DNA of 34,394 bases from JANNMJ01 sp031397815. Its GTDB lineage: Bacteria; Bacteroidota; Bacteroidia; Cytophagales; Hymenobacteraceae. The notes beneath the pieces are model-generated. The model was not told the origin of the DNA and did not search any database. It worked only from the letters and a program-made list of their open reading frames with translations. This document shows positions 25,089 to 32,147 of the stretch, piece by piece. Numbering within the stretch: position 1 is the stretch's first letter; each line of letters opens with the position of its first letter. Where the stretch lies: assembly GCA_031397815.1 (NCBI GenBank), contig JANNMJ010000166.1, forward strand, positions 1 to 34,394. Direction: 5' to 3'. A program made the position numbers and the translations under genes.

Positions 25089-25156
25089 TTACATCGTCGA
25101 TTTCCCCTTCTTCAGCCCCAGCTCAATCAGCCGCTCGTTGAGGAATTCCCCGGCGG
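25089..25156 (-). pseudogene. Detached copy of the 3' end of the oxygenase gene
   Basis: Bases 25088-25156 repeat 25597-25665 with 67 of 69 identical. The second location is the 3' end of the 2-oxoglutarate oxygenase gene. The fragment still encodes the last residues (GEFLNERLIELGLKKGKSTM) and the same TAA stop; both base differences are third-position changes that keep the peptide. Similarity ends abruptly on both sides. It has no start and is a remnant or an att-like duplicate rather than a working gene. Confidence 0.9.
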
Positions 25157-25180
25157 AACTGACGGTCAGGTGAACGCATA

Positions 25181-25528
25181 TCAGTCTTCTTCGATCAGGA
25201 ATGGCCCCTGAACTGAATCCTCCGGAGATATCGCCCCCGGTTCACACACCTTGACAATGTACTTGAACTTGCGTTTTGAGAACACTCCGCCGTTATAAAG
25301 ATGCTGAATGACGATAATCCGCCCGCTGTCACAGGAAGCACTCAGTATTTTGCCGTCCAGCACTCTGGTGGCCCCGCCATCGTGGGTGTCGAATACCAGT
25401 GCTAGGTCATCCGGATCGTCTACGTACGACAGGTAGTAATCTCCGCAGACCTGGCTTCTGGTAGAGCAAGCAGTGCAAATGAGTGTGAGCAGTAGGACAG
25501 CCGTAAAGGCAGTTTGCAGGCTTTTCAT
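25181..25528 (-). CDS. Small predicted lipoprotein, unknown function
   Basis: A 115-residue protein. The N-terminus (MKSLQTAFTAVLLLTLICTACSTRSQ) has a basic start, a hydrophobic core and a lipobox-like CTAC with cysteine 21 as the probable lipidation site; Cys at -3 is atypical. The mature part is acidic, with two or three further cysteines and beta-strand-like segments (DYYLSYVDDPDDLALVFD, GRIIVIQHLYNGGVF, KRKFKYIVKVCEPG). I do not recognise a family. The open frame extends to 25591, but the lipoprotein signal supports the ATG at 25528. It fills a 440-bp stretch between two copies of the oxygenase gene's 3' end, so it may have arrived by insertion. Its base composition appears less GC-rich than its neighbours. 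Confidence 0.72.
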   Translation of the reverse strand: MKSLQTAFTAVLLLTLICTACSTRSQVCGDYYLSYVDDPDDLALVFDTHDGGATRVLDGKILSASCDSGRIIVIQHLYNGGVFSKRKFKYIVKVCEPGAISPEDSVQGPFLIEED

Positions 25529-25549
25529 CGTGCGGCAATGATGCAAAAG

Positions 25550-25581
25550 CAAAAGGCCCGGCGGGTGAGCCAGGCCTTTTG
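25550..25581 (-). terminator. Terminator-like hairpin downstream of the oxygenase gene
   Basis: caaaaggcc (25550-25558) pairs with ggccttttg (25573-25581), with a 14-base loop. On the minus strand the stem ends in ccttttgctttt, consistent with termination of the oxygenase transcript. It lies within the leader of the small lipoprotein gene, so the latter probably needs its own promoter inside the short remaining gap. Confidence 0.7.
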
Positions 25582-25597
25582 TAGTCAGCATTTACGA

Positions 25598-26602
25598 TTA
25601 CATCGTCGATTTTCCTTTCTTCAGCCCCAGCTCAATCAGCCGCTCGTTGAGGAATTCCCCGGCGGTGATGTCTTCCATTTGCTTGGGGTTGTCGGCCGTG
25701 ACGGTTTGTGGGAGCGCGGCGAGGCTCATTTCTGAGCGCGGGTGCATAAAGAACGGAATCGAGAAGCGCGAGGTGTTCATCTTCTCGCGCGGCGGGTTCA
25801 CTACGCGGTGGATGGTGCTTTTCAGCACGCCGTTGGTGAGGCGCTGGAGCATATCGCCGACGTTGACGACGATCTGGTCCGGCAGGGCCGTAATGGGGAT
25901 CCACTTGCCGTCGCGCCGCTTCACTTGCAGGCCGTCGGCGGAGGCGCCCATCAGGAGGGTGATGAGGTTGATATCGCCGTGCTCGGCGGCGCGCACGGCG
26001 TCGGCAGGGACGGATTCGGGGTTTTCGATGGGGAAGTAGTGAATCGGGCGGAGGATGGAGTTGCCGTTCCTCACTTTCGCCTCAAAATAATCTTCCGGCA
26101 GGCTCATGTATAGCGCGATGGCGCGCAGCACTTGCTTCCCGGCCGCTTCGAGGGTGCGGTAGGCGCGACGGGCGCTTTCCTCGAAGCGCGGCACTTCGGA
26201 GGGCCAGATATTATCGGGGTATTCCTTCGCGACGGGGTCATTCGGGTCGTCTACTTCCTGCCCGACGTGGAAGAACTCCTTCAGGTCGCCGGTGTTGCGG
26301 CCCTTCGCGTGCTCTTTGCCTTTGCTGATGTAGCCGCGCTGACCCGCCAGCTCGGGGTTCTCGTATTGCTGCTTTTGGGGGTCGGGGAGGCGGAAAAATT
26401 CTTGTACGTCGCCGTAGAGCTGAGCGGTCTGCTCGTCGCTCAGGCCGTGGTTGCGGAGCGCGACGAAACCGATGGTCTGGTACGCGTTGCCGAGGTCTTC
26501 GACGAATTTTGCTTTGCGAGCGGGGTCACCGGAGGTGAAATCGGCGAGGTCGAGCGACGGGATGGCGTCGGGGAGGGGAGCGGGGTCGCGGAGGTCAAGC
26601 AT
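25598..26602 (-). CDS. 2-oxoglutarate/Fe(II)-dependent oxygenase, isopenicillin N synthase-like
   Basis: A 334-residue protein of the IPNS/2OG-Fe(II) oxygenase superfamily. The N-terminal DIOX_N-like region includes IPSLDLADF and QTIGFVALRNHGL (42-54). The iron triad is H208 and D210 (EHGDINLITLLMG) and H265 (STIHRVVNP); the R279-F-S281 pair (SRFSIPFF) is the usual 2-oxoglutarate carboxylate clamp. It should activate O2 to oxidise a small molecule; the substrate cannot be told, and IPNS activity itself is unlikely outside a beta-lactam cluster. The frame is open to 26821, but the ATG at 26602 gives the normal N-terminus and leaves a 167-bp divergent region to the next gene. Its last 22 codons and stop are duplicated at 25089-25156. 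Confidence 0.93.
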   Translation of the reverse strand: MLDLRDPAPLPDAIPSLDLADFTSGDPARKAKFVEDLGNAYQTIGFVALRNHGLSDEQTAQLYGDVQEFFRLPDPQKQQYENPELAGQRGYISKGKEHAKGRNTGDLKEFFHVGQEVDDPNDPVAKEYPDNIWPSEVPRFEESARRAYRTLEAAGKQVLRAIALYMSLPEDYFEAKVRNGNSILRPIHYFPIENPESVPADAVRAAEHGDINLITLLMGASADGLQVKRRDGKWIPITALPDQIVVNVGDMLQRLTNGVLKSTIHRVVNPPREKMNTSRFSIPFFMHPRSEMSLAALPQTVTADNPKQMEDITAGEFLNERLIELGLKKGKSTM

Positions 26603-26769
26603 CGGAATGCGGGGGTAGTAAATGAACCGAACAGAGCAAATTACGCCACGCCGAGCCACTTCATGCAAAAGATTCCGGATGGCGGCGGTAGCTTTGACCC
26701 CAGCCGGCGTCGGCATCATCTTTTTTTGCCGGACGGCGCCAAATCCAGCAGAACGAACTTCCTGTCCGT

Positions 26770-27627
26770 ATGACGAATCGAGGTACCTTATGGGCCATGC
26801 TTGCTGTAACGGGCGCTGCACTGTCTCTCAGCAGCTGCGATACCGCCAAACAGCGCGAAACCGGTAACCAAGTACGGGCCGAACAAGTTAACCCGCGCGT
26901 CCAGACGAGTATCAACAATCTGGAGGCGATGGAGAAAAACGGGATGGTGGTGACGCCCTACACCACCAACCGCGCGATGAACGAAGCCCAGCTTCGGGTC
27001 CGCGAGCCGGAAGCTGGTTCGACGTCCCAGCCCGGCGCGGTCAATTTCGTGTGCGACGTGAGCAACTTCCGCCTCGGCGTGGCTGCTGCCGCTACCGAGC
27101 CGGGTATGACGGTTTCGCCGATGGGTCAAACCATCACCACTATCGTCGACAACGAAATCGTCAACGAGCACGGAACGCCTACTTTCTCCGAAAACCTCAC
27201 GCCCGGCTACCACACCGTGCTGACGTTCCTGACGCGCTCGACCCGCGAAAGTCTCAAGCACAAGCTCGCGTACGACCTGCGCGCCGTGCAAGTTGGCAAT
27301 GCTTCGGGGAGTGAGAAAGCCCTGAATCCGAAGGCGCCCGCCATTTTCTACAACCTGCCCCGCGGGACGTACACCGGCGACGAAGCCGACAAAATCCTCC
27401 TCGACTTCTACCTCGTGAATACGATGCTCGAAGAAGAGGGGACCAATGTGCGCCTCACGATCAACAACACGCCCTTCACGTTAGCGCGGTGGGCTGCGTA
27501 CACGCTCGAAGGCCTGCCGATGGGGCCGAATAAGATTATGCTGGAACTGATCGACGCGGAAGGGCATCTGGTGCCGGGCGCGCATACTTCGATCACGAAG
27601 ACGATTACGCTGCGGCCGGGGGCTTAA
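26770..27627 (+). CDS. Lipoprotein resembling Bacteroidota 'phosphopeptide-binding' proteins
   Basis: A 285-residue protein with a lipoprotein signal: the lipobox SSC puts the lipidated cysteine at 23. Two similar beta-rich halves follow. The first (about 88-175) has VNFVCDVSNFRLGV, TITTIVDNE, LTPGYHTVLTFLTRSTRESLK; the second (about 190-283) has PRGTYTGDEADKILLDFYLV, VRLTINNTPFTLARW and LEGLPMGPNKIMLELIDAEG. From memory this pattern matches a family labelled phosphopeptide-binding protein in Bacteroidota, whose function is not well established. In relatives the position here reading TITTIVDN often carries His residues (HIH), which are absent. ATG at 26770; divergent from the oxygenase gene; a strong terminator follows. 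Confidence 0.75.
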   Translation: MTNRGTLWAMLAVTGAALSLSSCDTAKQRETGNQVRAEQVNPRVQTSINNLEAMEKNGMVVTPYTTNRAMNEAQLRVREPEAGSTSQPGAVNFVCDVSNFRLGVAAAATEPGMTVSPMGQTITTIVDNEIVNEHGTPTFSENLTPGYHTVLTFLTRSTRESLKHKLAYDLRAVQVGNASGSEKALNPKAPAIFYNLPRGTYTGDEADKILLDFYLVNTMLEEEGTNVRLTINNTPFTLARWAAYTLEGLPMGPNKIMLELIDAEGHLVPGAHTSITKTITLRPGA

Positions 27628-27637
27628 TCGCGGATAG

Positions 27638-27657
27638 AGCAGATTTTTTGATTTCGC
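27638..27657 (+). repeat. 20-bp inverted repeat, left copy
   Basis: agcagattttttgatttcgc is repeated in exact inverted orientation at 28547-28566. The two copies bracket the beta-barrel gene at 27756-28526. The core 'gcagattt' also occurs in the repeats at 31939-31960. Confidence 0.85.
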
Positions 27658-27667
27658 AGATTTTTGG

Positions 27668-27702
27668 GCGGCGCGGGGCTTTGAGCTTCGCGCCGCTTTT
27701 TT
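27668..27702 (+). terminator. Intrinsic terminator after the lipoprotein gene
   Basis: gcggcgcg (27668-27675) pairs with cgcgccgc (27689-27696), 13-base loop, followed immediately by six T (27697-27702). Classic rho-independent form, 41 bases after the stop at 27627. Confidence 0.9.
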
Positions 27703-27755
27703 GTTCTCTGCCAGAACCGTTTGGGTGACTTTCTTGCAGAGGGGCGAGGCAGTGG

Positions 27756-28526
27756 CTAGTAGTATTGCCAATCGCCGCTGATGCTGTAGCTCAGGCCGAG
27801 GGCGGCGAGGTTGTTGAAGCGCTGGTAACGGTTGCCGTTGATGGTGTAACCGGATGCAATGTGGCTAAAGCTCAAGCGGGTATGCAGGCGACGGGTGGCG
27901 CGCAGGTCGAGGAAAAACTCGGAATTGAGGGTGCCACGGTCGTTGATGTTGCCGAGGAGAATGTTGGTGCGGACGGGACGGATATCGTCGGAGAACGTTA
28001 GCAGAGGAACGCCGGTCAGCACGCCTTGGCGAGCTGGTCCGAAGCTGATGCCGCCTAAATCGATGTTAAAACCCAGAACGAGCGGGTGCCGACTCAACGG
28101 CTGACCGAGCAGCCGAAGCCGAATCTGGACGGCGGCATTCACGGCCGTCGTGCGCGGGTCATTCACGAGCAGCTCTTGCCCCTTCGCATCGGCCCGGCCC
28201 GCAAAGCTCTGCGCGCGCGCTTGCTGGAAATGAGTCGCCCGCAGGCCAGCTCCGTAAGAAAAGCGGCTCAGAAAGTTATTGCGGTTATTGCGGACACCCC
28301 ACATCTGCCAGCCAGCGAGCGCCGCCGAATAGCTGCGGTCGAGCACAAAACCGTTCCCTACTGCCACATCGAGATGCGTAGTGGAATAATGGCGAGGTTG
28401 CGCTCTGAGAATCACTCGCCTGACGTCTTCTACCCGCCCTGAGTCCGGCGCGCCCAAGAAAGGGTTGGCCTGAGCGGTCGATGACCAGCAAGCAAGTCCT
28501 AGCAGAAGGCAGGCGTTTCGGGTCAT
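27756..28526 (-). CDS. Predicted outer-membrane beta-barrel protein (acyloxyacyl-hydrolase-like size), unknown
   Basis: A 256-residue protein with a signal peptide (MTRNACLLLGLACWSSTAQA, ending at residue 20). The mature chain has alternating strands with a long antiparallel pattern (THLDVAVGNGFVLDRSYSAA, RFSYGAGLRATHFQQARA, HPLVLGFNIDLGGISFGPA, TRLSFSHIASGYTINGNRYQ) and ends LGLSYSISGDWQYY, an aromatic C-terminus as in outer-membrane barrels. SHIASGYTINGNRYQRFNN recalls the conserved His-Ser-type loop of small lipid-A-modifying barrels (PagL-like), but I cannot place a full catalytic triad, so function stays open. ATG at 28526 chosen over a TTG at 28556, which lies inside the inverted repeat. 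Confidence 0.72.
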   Translation of the reverse strand: MTRNACLLLGLACWSSTAQANPFLGAPDSGRVEDVRRVILRAQPRHYSTTHLDVAVGNGFVLDRSYSAALAGWQMWGVRNNRNNFLSRFSYGAGLRATHFQQARAQSFAGRADAKGQELLVNDPRTTAVNAAVQIRLRLLGQPLSRHPLVLGFNIDLGGISFGPARQGVLTGVPLLTFSDDIRPVRTNILLGNINDRGTLNSEFFLDLRATRRLHTRLSFSHIASGYTINGNRYQRFNNLAALGLSYSISGDWQYY

Positions 28527-28546
28527 CGGGAGAAGGAAAGAAATCA

Positions 28547-28566
28547 GCGAAATCAAAAAATCTGCT
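28547..28566 (-). repeat. 20-bp inverted repeat, right copy
   Basis: Exact reverse complement of 27638-27657. Its outer edge touches the TAA stop of the next minus-strand gene (stop 28566-28568), so the repeat element may have set the end of that gene. Confidence 0.85.
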
Positions 28567-29300
28567 TAATCTGCGATCAGCGGTTCTTGCAGGGTGGCGC
28601 GGGTGCGGAGCAGCGGGCAGGCGCGGTACCGGGGGTCGTGGGTGTCGTTCCACATCGCGTCGAGGACGGCGAGGACGCGGGCGGTGCCGATAGCGTCGCC
28701 CCACGCGAGGGGGCCGCGCGGATAGTTGGTGCCGAGCTGCATCGCGCGGTCGATGTCGAGGGCGGAAGCGGTGCCTTCCTGAAGCGAGTAGTGCGCTTCG
28801 TTGATGAGCATCGCGAGGACGCGCGGCGTGGCCAAGCCGACGCGGTCTTGCACGATGCGGTACTCGGTGCCGAGCTGCGCGCAGACGTCGCGGAGCGGCT
28901 CTTCATCGCCGCCGAGCACCACGGAAACTTCCAGCAGCGAGCGGCCGATTAGCGTCGGAAGGCCGCAAAAGCCGTAGACGGCGGTGGTACGGTCGCCGCC
29001 GGGACCGAAGTACGGGCCGGCGAGCGGCTGCGTGGTGGCTTCCACGAACAGCACGCGACCGGGGCCGAGGGGCGGCAGGTCGGTGCCGTCGGCGAAGGCG
29101 AAGACGACGTTGGCGGTCTCCAGATGCTCGATGAGGGCGGCTTGTTGCTCGTCGTAATGCGATTCCCAAGCGGCCTCGAAATCGTCGGCCGACGTGGCGT
29201 CGAGCGGCGTGGCTTGCCAGAACGAGTACTGGTGATCGGGGCCGAATTTCTCGCGGAATTCGGCTTCTACGTGGGCGCCTTCAAGAACGAGGATGTGCAT
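28566..29300 (-). CDS. 3-hydroxyacyl-CoA dehydrogenase C-terminal-domain protein
   Basis: A 244-residue protein. The C-terminal half (about 152-235) is a clear 3-hydroxyacyl-CoA dehydrogenase C-terminal domain: DRVGLATPRVLAMLINEAHY, EGTASALDIDRAMQLGTNYP and RGPLAWGDAIG, the substrate-binding/dimer domain of FadB/Hbd proteins. The N-terminal half (MHILVLEGAHVEAEFREKFG onward) lacks the GxGxxG NAD motif of true Hbd enzymes, and normal Hbd is about 280-290 residues. It may be a shortened, altered enzyme or have another role. A related 'dehydrogenase family' protein occurs in Cytophagales as far as I recall. It is divergent from ridA with 82 bp between starts, and a near -7 box (gacctttg on minus) sits just before its ATG. 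Confidence 0.8.
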   Translation of the reverse strand: MHILVLEGAHVEAEFREKFGPDHQYSFWQATPLDATSADDFEAAWESHYDEQQAALIEHLETANVVFAFADGTDLPPLGPGRVLFVEATTQPLAGPYFGPGGDRTTAVYGFCGLPTLIGRSLLEVSVVLGGDEEPLRDVCAQLGTEYRIVQDRVGLATPRVLAMLINEAHYSLQEGTASALDIDRAMQLGTNYPRGPLAWGDAIGTARVLAVLDAMWNDTHDPRYRACPLLRTRATLQEPLIAD

Positions 29301-29382
29301 AGGAACAAAGGTCGGCTCTCAGGCCCGGACAGACGGCATCGGCGGCGCAACCTTACAGCGGCCGTTTCTACCTTGCAGGTCT

Positions 29383-29769
29383 ATGGCAAATACTCCCGTC
29401 CTCACCCCAAACGCCCCCGCGCCCATCGGCCCATACTCGCAAGCTATCCGCGCGGGTCAAACGGTGTATCTATCCGGGCAAATCGCGCTTCACCCCGCCA
29501 CCGGTCACCTCGTGGAAGGCACCGTGGGCGATGAAGCCGAGCGGGTGATGCAGAACCTCGAAGCCGTGCTGACGGAAGCGGGCCTGACGTTCGCGCACGT
29601 CGCGAAAGTCACGATTTTCCTCACCGATATGGCCTTCTTTCAGGAAGTAAACGCCGTGTACGGGCGCTATTTCGAAGGCCTCACGCCGCCCGCCCGCGAA
29701 ACGGTGGCCGTCGCGGGCCTGCCGCGCGGCGTGCGCGTCGAGATTTCGGCTATCGCGGTCGGAGAATAG
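29383..29769 (+). CDS. ridA: RidA-family enamine/imine deaminase
   Basis: A 128-residue YjgF/YER057c/UK114 protein. It hydrolyses reactive enamine/imine intermediates such as 2-aminoacrylate formed by PLP enzymes. Signature segments are APAPIGPYSQAIRAGQTVYL near the N-terminus, GQIALHPATGHLVEGTV, NLEAVLTEAGLTFAHVAKVT, and the C-terminal PPARETVAVAGLPRGVRVEI, where the conserved Arg (in ARETV) binds the substrate carboxylate and the terminal Glu-Ile segment closes the site. Trimeric in characterised members. ATG at 29383; an earlier in-frame ATG at 29293 would overlap the divergent gene. Convergent with the YihY gene, 23 bp apart. Confidence 0.96.
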   Translation: MANTPVLTPNAPAPIGPYSQAIRAGQTVYLSGQIALHPATGHLVEGTVGDEAERVMQNLEAVLTEAGLTFAHVAKVTIFLTDMAFFQEVNAVYGRYFEGLTPPARETVAVAGLPRGVRVEISAIAVGE

Positions 29770-29792
29770 GCGAGCGGGAATCGGCCGAAAGC

Positions 29793-30824
29793 TTACGCCT
29801 TTTTGGTCGATTCAGCCAATTCAGACGCTTCAGACGCTGAAGCCGCCGGAGCTTTCAAGGCTTTGGTGGCGCTCCGCACGGCTTCTTCTTGGCCGTTCGG
29901 GGTCGATTCGTGCTTTACGCGCACTTCCCCCGGCGAAACTTCCATCACCTGCACCCGCACGGCGTGGGGGGCGGGTTCGATGCCGACCCCGAACTCTTCG
30001 GCGTAGCAGCGGGTGAAGACAGCGCCGAAAAACAGTATCTGCGACGAGTAAAACACCCACGACAGCAGCACGATGACCGTCCCGGCGGCGCCGTAAATCG
30101 AGCTGAGCGACGAGTGCGCCAAGTACAGCCCAATCAGCGTGCGCCCGAGGGAAAACAGCGCCGACGTCACGAGCGCCCCTACCCAGACGTCGCGCCACCG
30201 AATCTGCGCATCCGGCAAAAACTTGAACAGGCTCCCGAAAAGCGCCATCCCCATCAGCATCGCCGTGGCGTGGTTCGCCACCTGGAGCCACACCAGCTCG
30301 GCGCCGGGCAAAAGGCGGTCGAGCCACGAGCCGAGGCCAACGAGCAGCGTTTGCGCCACCACGCCGACGAGCAGCAGGAGGCCCGCCGTCAGGATGAGGC
30401 CGAGGCCGCGCGCGCGGTCAATGATAACTTTCAGCCATGCTCGCGCCGGACGGGCACGCACGCCCCAGATGGCGTTGAGCGTCTCCTGCATCGACACAAA
30501 AACGCCCGTTCCGGCAATCAGCAGGGTGATGAAGCCGACACCGGCGGCCACCGTAAGCCCTTCGTCAGTAGACGCTTTCGCGACCATCGACTGCACATCG
30601 GCGGCGCCTTCTGGCCCGATTACCTGCCGAATCTGCCCGTAGAGCGCCCCGCTCACAGCGTCCGGCCCGAACACCAGCCCCACGCCGCGCGTGATGAGCA
30701 CAATCAGCGCAGGGAGCGAGAAAATGGCGTAGTACGCCAGCGCCGCGCCTTCCTGAAACGTGTCGTCGGCCCAGAAGCGCACGGCCGCTCGCTTAAGCAA
30801 AGGCCAGAAATTGCGCAGCTGCAT
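29793..30824 (-). CDS. YihY/BrkB family membrane protein, copy 1
   Basis: A 343-residue polytopic membrane protein, about six helices. The N-terminus (FWADDTFQEGAALAYYAIFS) and C-terminal YGAAGTVIVLLSWVFYSSQILFFGAVFTRCYAEEFG are the family signature. Function is not settled: once annotated ribonuclease BN in error, now YihY/virulence factor BrkB; roles in transport or envelope have been proposed. It has an Ala/Glu/Ser-rich tail of about 35 residues (from about 309) not found in the neighbouring paralogue. Start is ATG 30824; the upstream GTG at 30842 adds six residues. It lies 106 bp downstream of copy 2, same strand. Confidence 0.92.
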   Translation of the reverse strand: MQLRNFWPLLKRAAVRFWADDTFQEGAALAYYAIFSLPALIVLITRGVGLVFGPDAVSGALYGQIRQVIGPEGAADVQSMVAKASTDEGLTVAAGVGFITLLIAGTGVFVSMQETLNAIWGVRARPARAWLKVIIDRARGLGLILTAGLLLLVGVVAQTLLVGLGSWLDRLLPGAELVWLQVANHATAMLMGMALFGSLFKFLPDAQIRWRDVWVGALVTSALFSLGRTLIGLYLAHSSLSSIYGAAGTVIVLLSWVFYSSQILFFGAVFTRCYAEEFGVGIEPAPHAVRVQVMEVSPGEVRVKHESTPNGQEEAVRSATKALKAPAASASEASELAESTKKA

Positions 30825-30930
30825 ACGGGGTGAATCTTCCACAGTAAGAGGGAACAGTTGGGGATGGAAGAACGCGTGTACGGGAGAAGCGGGAAAAAAG
30901 GTGGCCGTACGCGGCTAAGCGCCCTTAAAG

Positions 30931-31881
30931 TCAAGCAATGTCACGCATATCCGTAGGAAAAAAATCCGCCTCTTCCGGCTCCCGGACTTCCGTAATCTGC
31001 ACCCGCACGGCGTGCGAGCTGGGCCGAATGCCGCGCCCAAATGCTTCGGCGTGGCAGCGGGTAAAGACGGCGCCGAAAAACATAATCTGCGACGAGTAAT
31101 ACACCCACGACAGCAGCACAATCACCGTTCCCGCCGCGCCGTAAACCGACCCTAAGTTTGAGTGGCCGAGGTACAGCCCAATCAGCGTCTTGCCGCCCGT
31201 GAAGAGCAGCGCCGTCACGAGCGCTCCCGCCCACACATCGCGCCACCGGACGTGCACATCTGGCAGGAACTTGAAGATGCTGGCGAACAAAAACGTGCTC
31301 AACAGCACCGAAGAGGCCAGATTAGCGACGTGTACCCACAGCAACTCGGCGCCCGGCACCCACTGCGTCAGGAAGCTGCCGAGGGCGCTCAGCGCCGTCT
31401 GCGCCACCAGTGAGATGAGGAGCAGAAACGCCACCGCCAGTATCAGCCCGAACGAGCGGGTGCGGTCGGCGATGACTTTGACCCACGCTTTTGCCGGGCG
31501 GGCGCGCACACCCCAGACGGCGTTGAGGGTCTTTTGCATGGAGGCGAAAACGCCCGTGGCGGCTACTACCAGCGCCACGGTGCCGATGAGCGCGGCGAGG
31601 CTCAGCCCTTCATCGCGGGCGGCTTTTTCTACCATGTGCTGCACGTCGCGGGCGCCGGATTCGCCTAAAATCCCCTGAATCTCGCGGAAGAGGGCGCCGG
31701 AAACGGCCGACGGCCCCAGCACGGCGCCCGCCACCCGAACCACCAGAATCAGAAAAGCGGGCAGCGCAAACACAGCGAAATACGCTAGGGCGGCGCCTTC
31801 CTGAAAGGTATCATCGGCGAAAAAACGGCGCGCTGCTTGTGATAAAAGCGGGAAAAAAGCCCGAGAGCGAGTTCGAAGCAT
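30931..31881 (-). CDS. YihY/BrkB family membrane protein, copy 2
   Basis: A 316-residue paralogue of the preceding entry. Shared blocks include FADDTFQEGAALAYFAVFAL, TLNAVWGVRARPAKAW, SIFKFLPDVHVRWRDVWAGA, GKTLIGLYLGHS and YGAAGTVIVLLSWVYYSSQI. The tail is short (ends PTDMRDIA). Being upstream on the same strand, it is probably first in a two-gene unit arising by tandem duplication. Its upstream region holds interspersed repeats (31907-32026). Confidence 0.92.
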   Translation of the reverse strand: MLRTRSRAFFPLLSQAARRFFADDTFQEGAALAYFAVFALPAFLILVVRVAGAVLGPSAVSGALFREIQGILGESGARDVQHMVEKAARDEGLSLAALIGTVALVVAATGVFASMQKTLNAVWGVRARPAKAWVKVIADRTRSFGLILAVAFLLLISLVAQTALSALGSFLTQWVPGAELLWVHVANLASSVLLSTFLFASIFKFLPDVHVRWRDVWAGALVTALLFTGGKTLIGLYLGHSNLGSVYGAAGTVIVLLSWVYYSSQIMFFGAVFTRCHAEAFGRGIRPSSHAVRVQITEVREPEEADFFPTDMRDIA

Positions 31882-31906
31882 AGAATTTTAATCAATGGAG
31901 ATTTCC

Positions 31907-32026
31907 CACGAATTTTCACGAATTTTAACACGAATTTTCCCGCAGATTTCCCGCAGATTTTGGTAGAGATTGTTTAGGGCTTCAAATCCTCTGTGTAATT
32001 CTGTAGAACCTCTGCTTACCTCTGTG
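31907..32026. repeat. Degenerate interspersed repeats upstream of gltX
   Basis: Three copies of cacgaatttt (31907-31916, 31917-31926, 31929-31938), two of cccgcagattt (31939-31949, 31950-31960), then cctctgtg at 31988-31995 and 32019-32026 inside a run of ctctgtgtaattctgta-like text. This AT-rich stretch contrasts with the surrounding GC-rich DNA. Elements built from 'cacgaatttt' and 'cctctgtg' are common between genes in Bacteroidota, from memory. No gene is visible in 31882-32085. Confidence 0.85.
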
Positions 32027-32085
32027 CGAAAATGTAAGTAGCGCCCGGAAATCTATCACGAACCTACCACCCCGGCCCCCGGCCG

Positions 32086-32093
32086 TACCTTTG
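32086..32093 (+). promoter_or_regulatory. Bacteroidota -7 box for gltX
   Basis: TACCTTTG, exact TAnnTTTG match, 55 bases before the gltX ATG. The longer open frame from 32091 begins inside this box, so it is not the translated start. Confidence 0.6.
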
Positions 32094-32147
32094 CGGCCCG
32101 GCCTACCGCCGGTTTTGCCGCTATTTTCCGAAGAGAATCAACCCCTG

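Noticed and set aside
25157..25596. Insertion sequence between the 69-bp repeats
   Set aside because: No transposase or terminal inverted repeats are present, and a 69-bp repeat is far longer than a normal target-site duplication; an att-like or other event is more likely.
25598..26602. Beta-lactam biosynthesis gene (true isopenicillin N synthase)
   Set aside because: Only the general iron and 2-oxoglutarate motifs are seen; no ACV synthetase or other pathway gene is near.
31978..31992. tRNA T-loop-like text (gcttcaaatcctc)
   Set aside because: No acceptor, D or anticodon stem can be drawn around it; it is part of the interspersed repeat patch.
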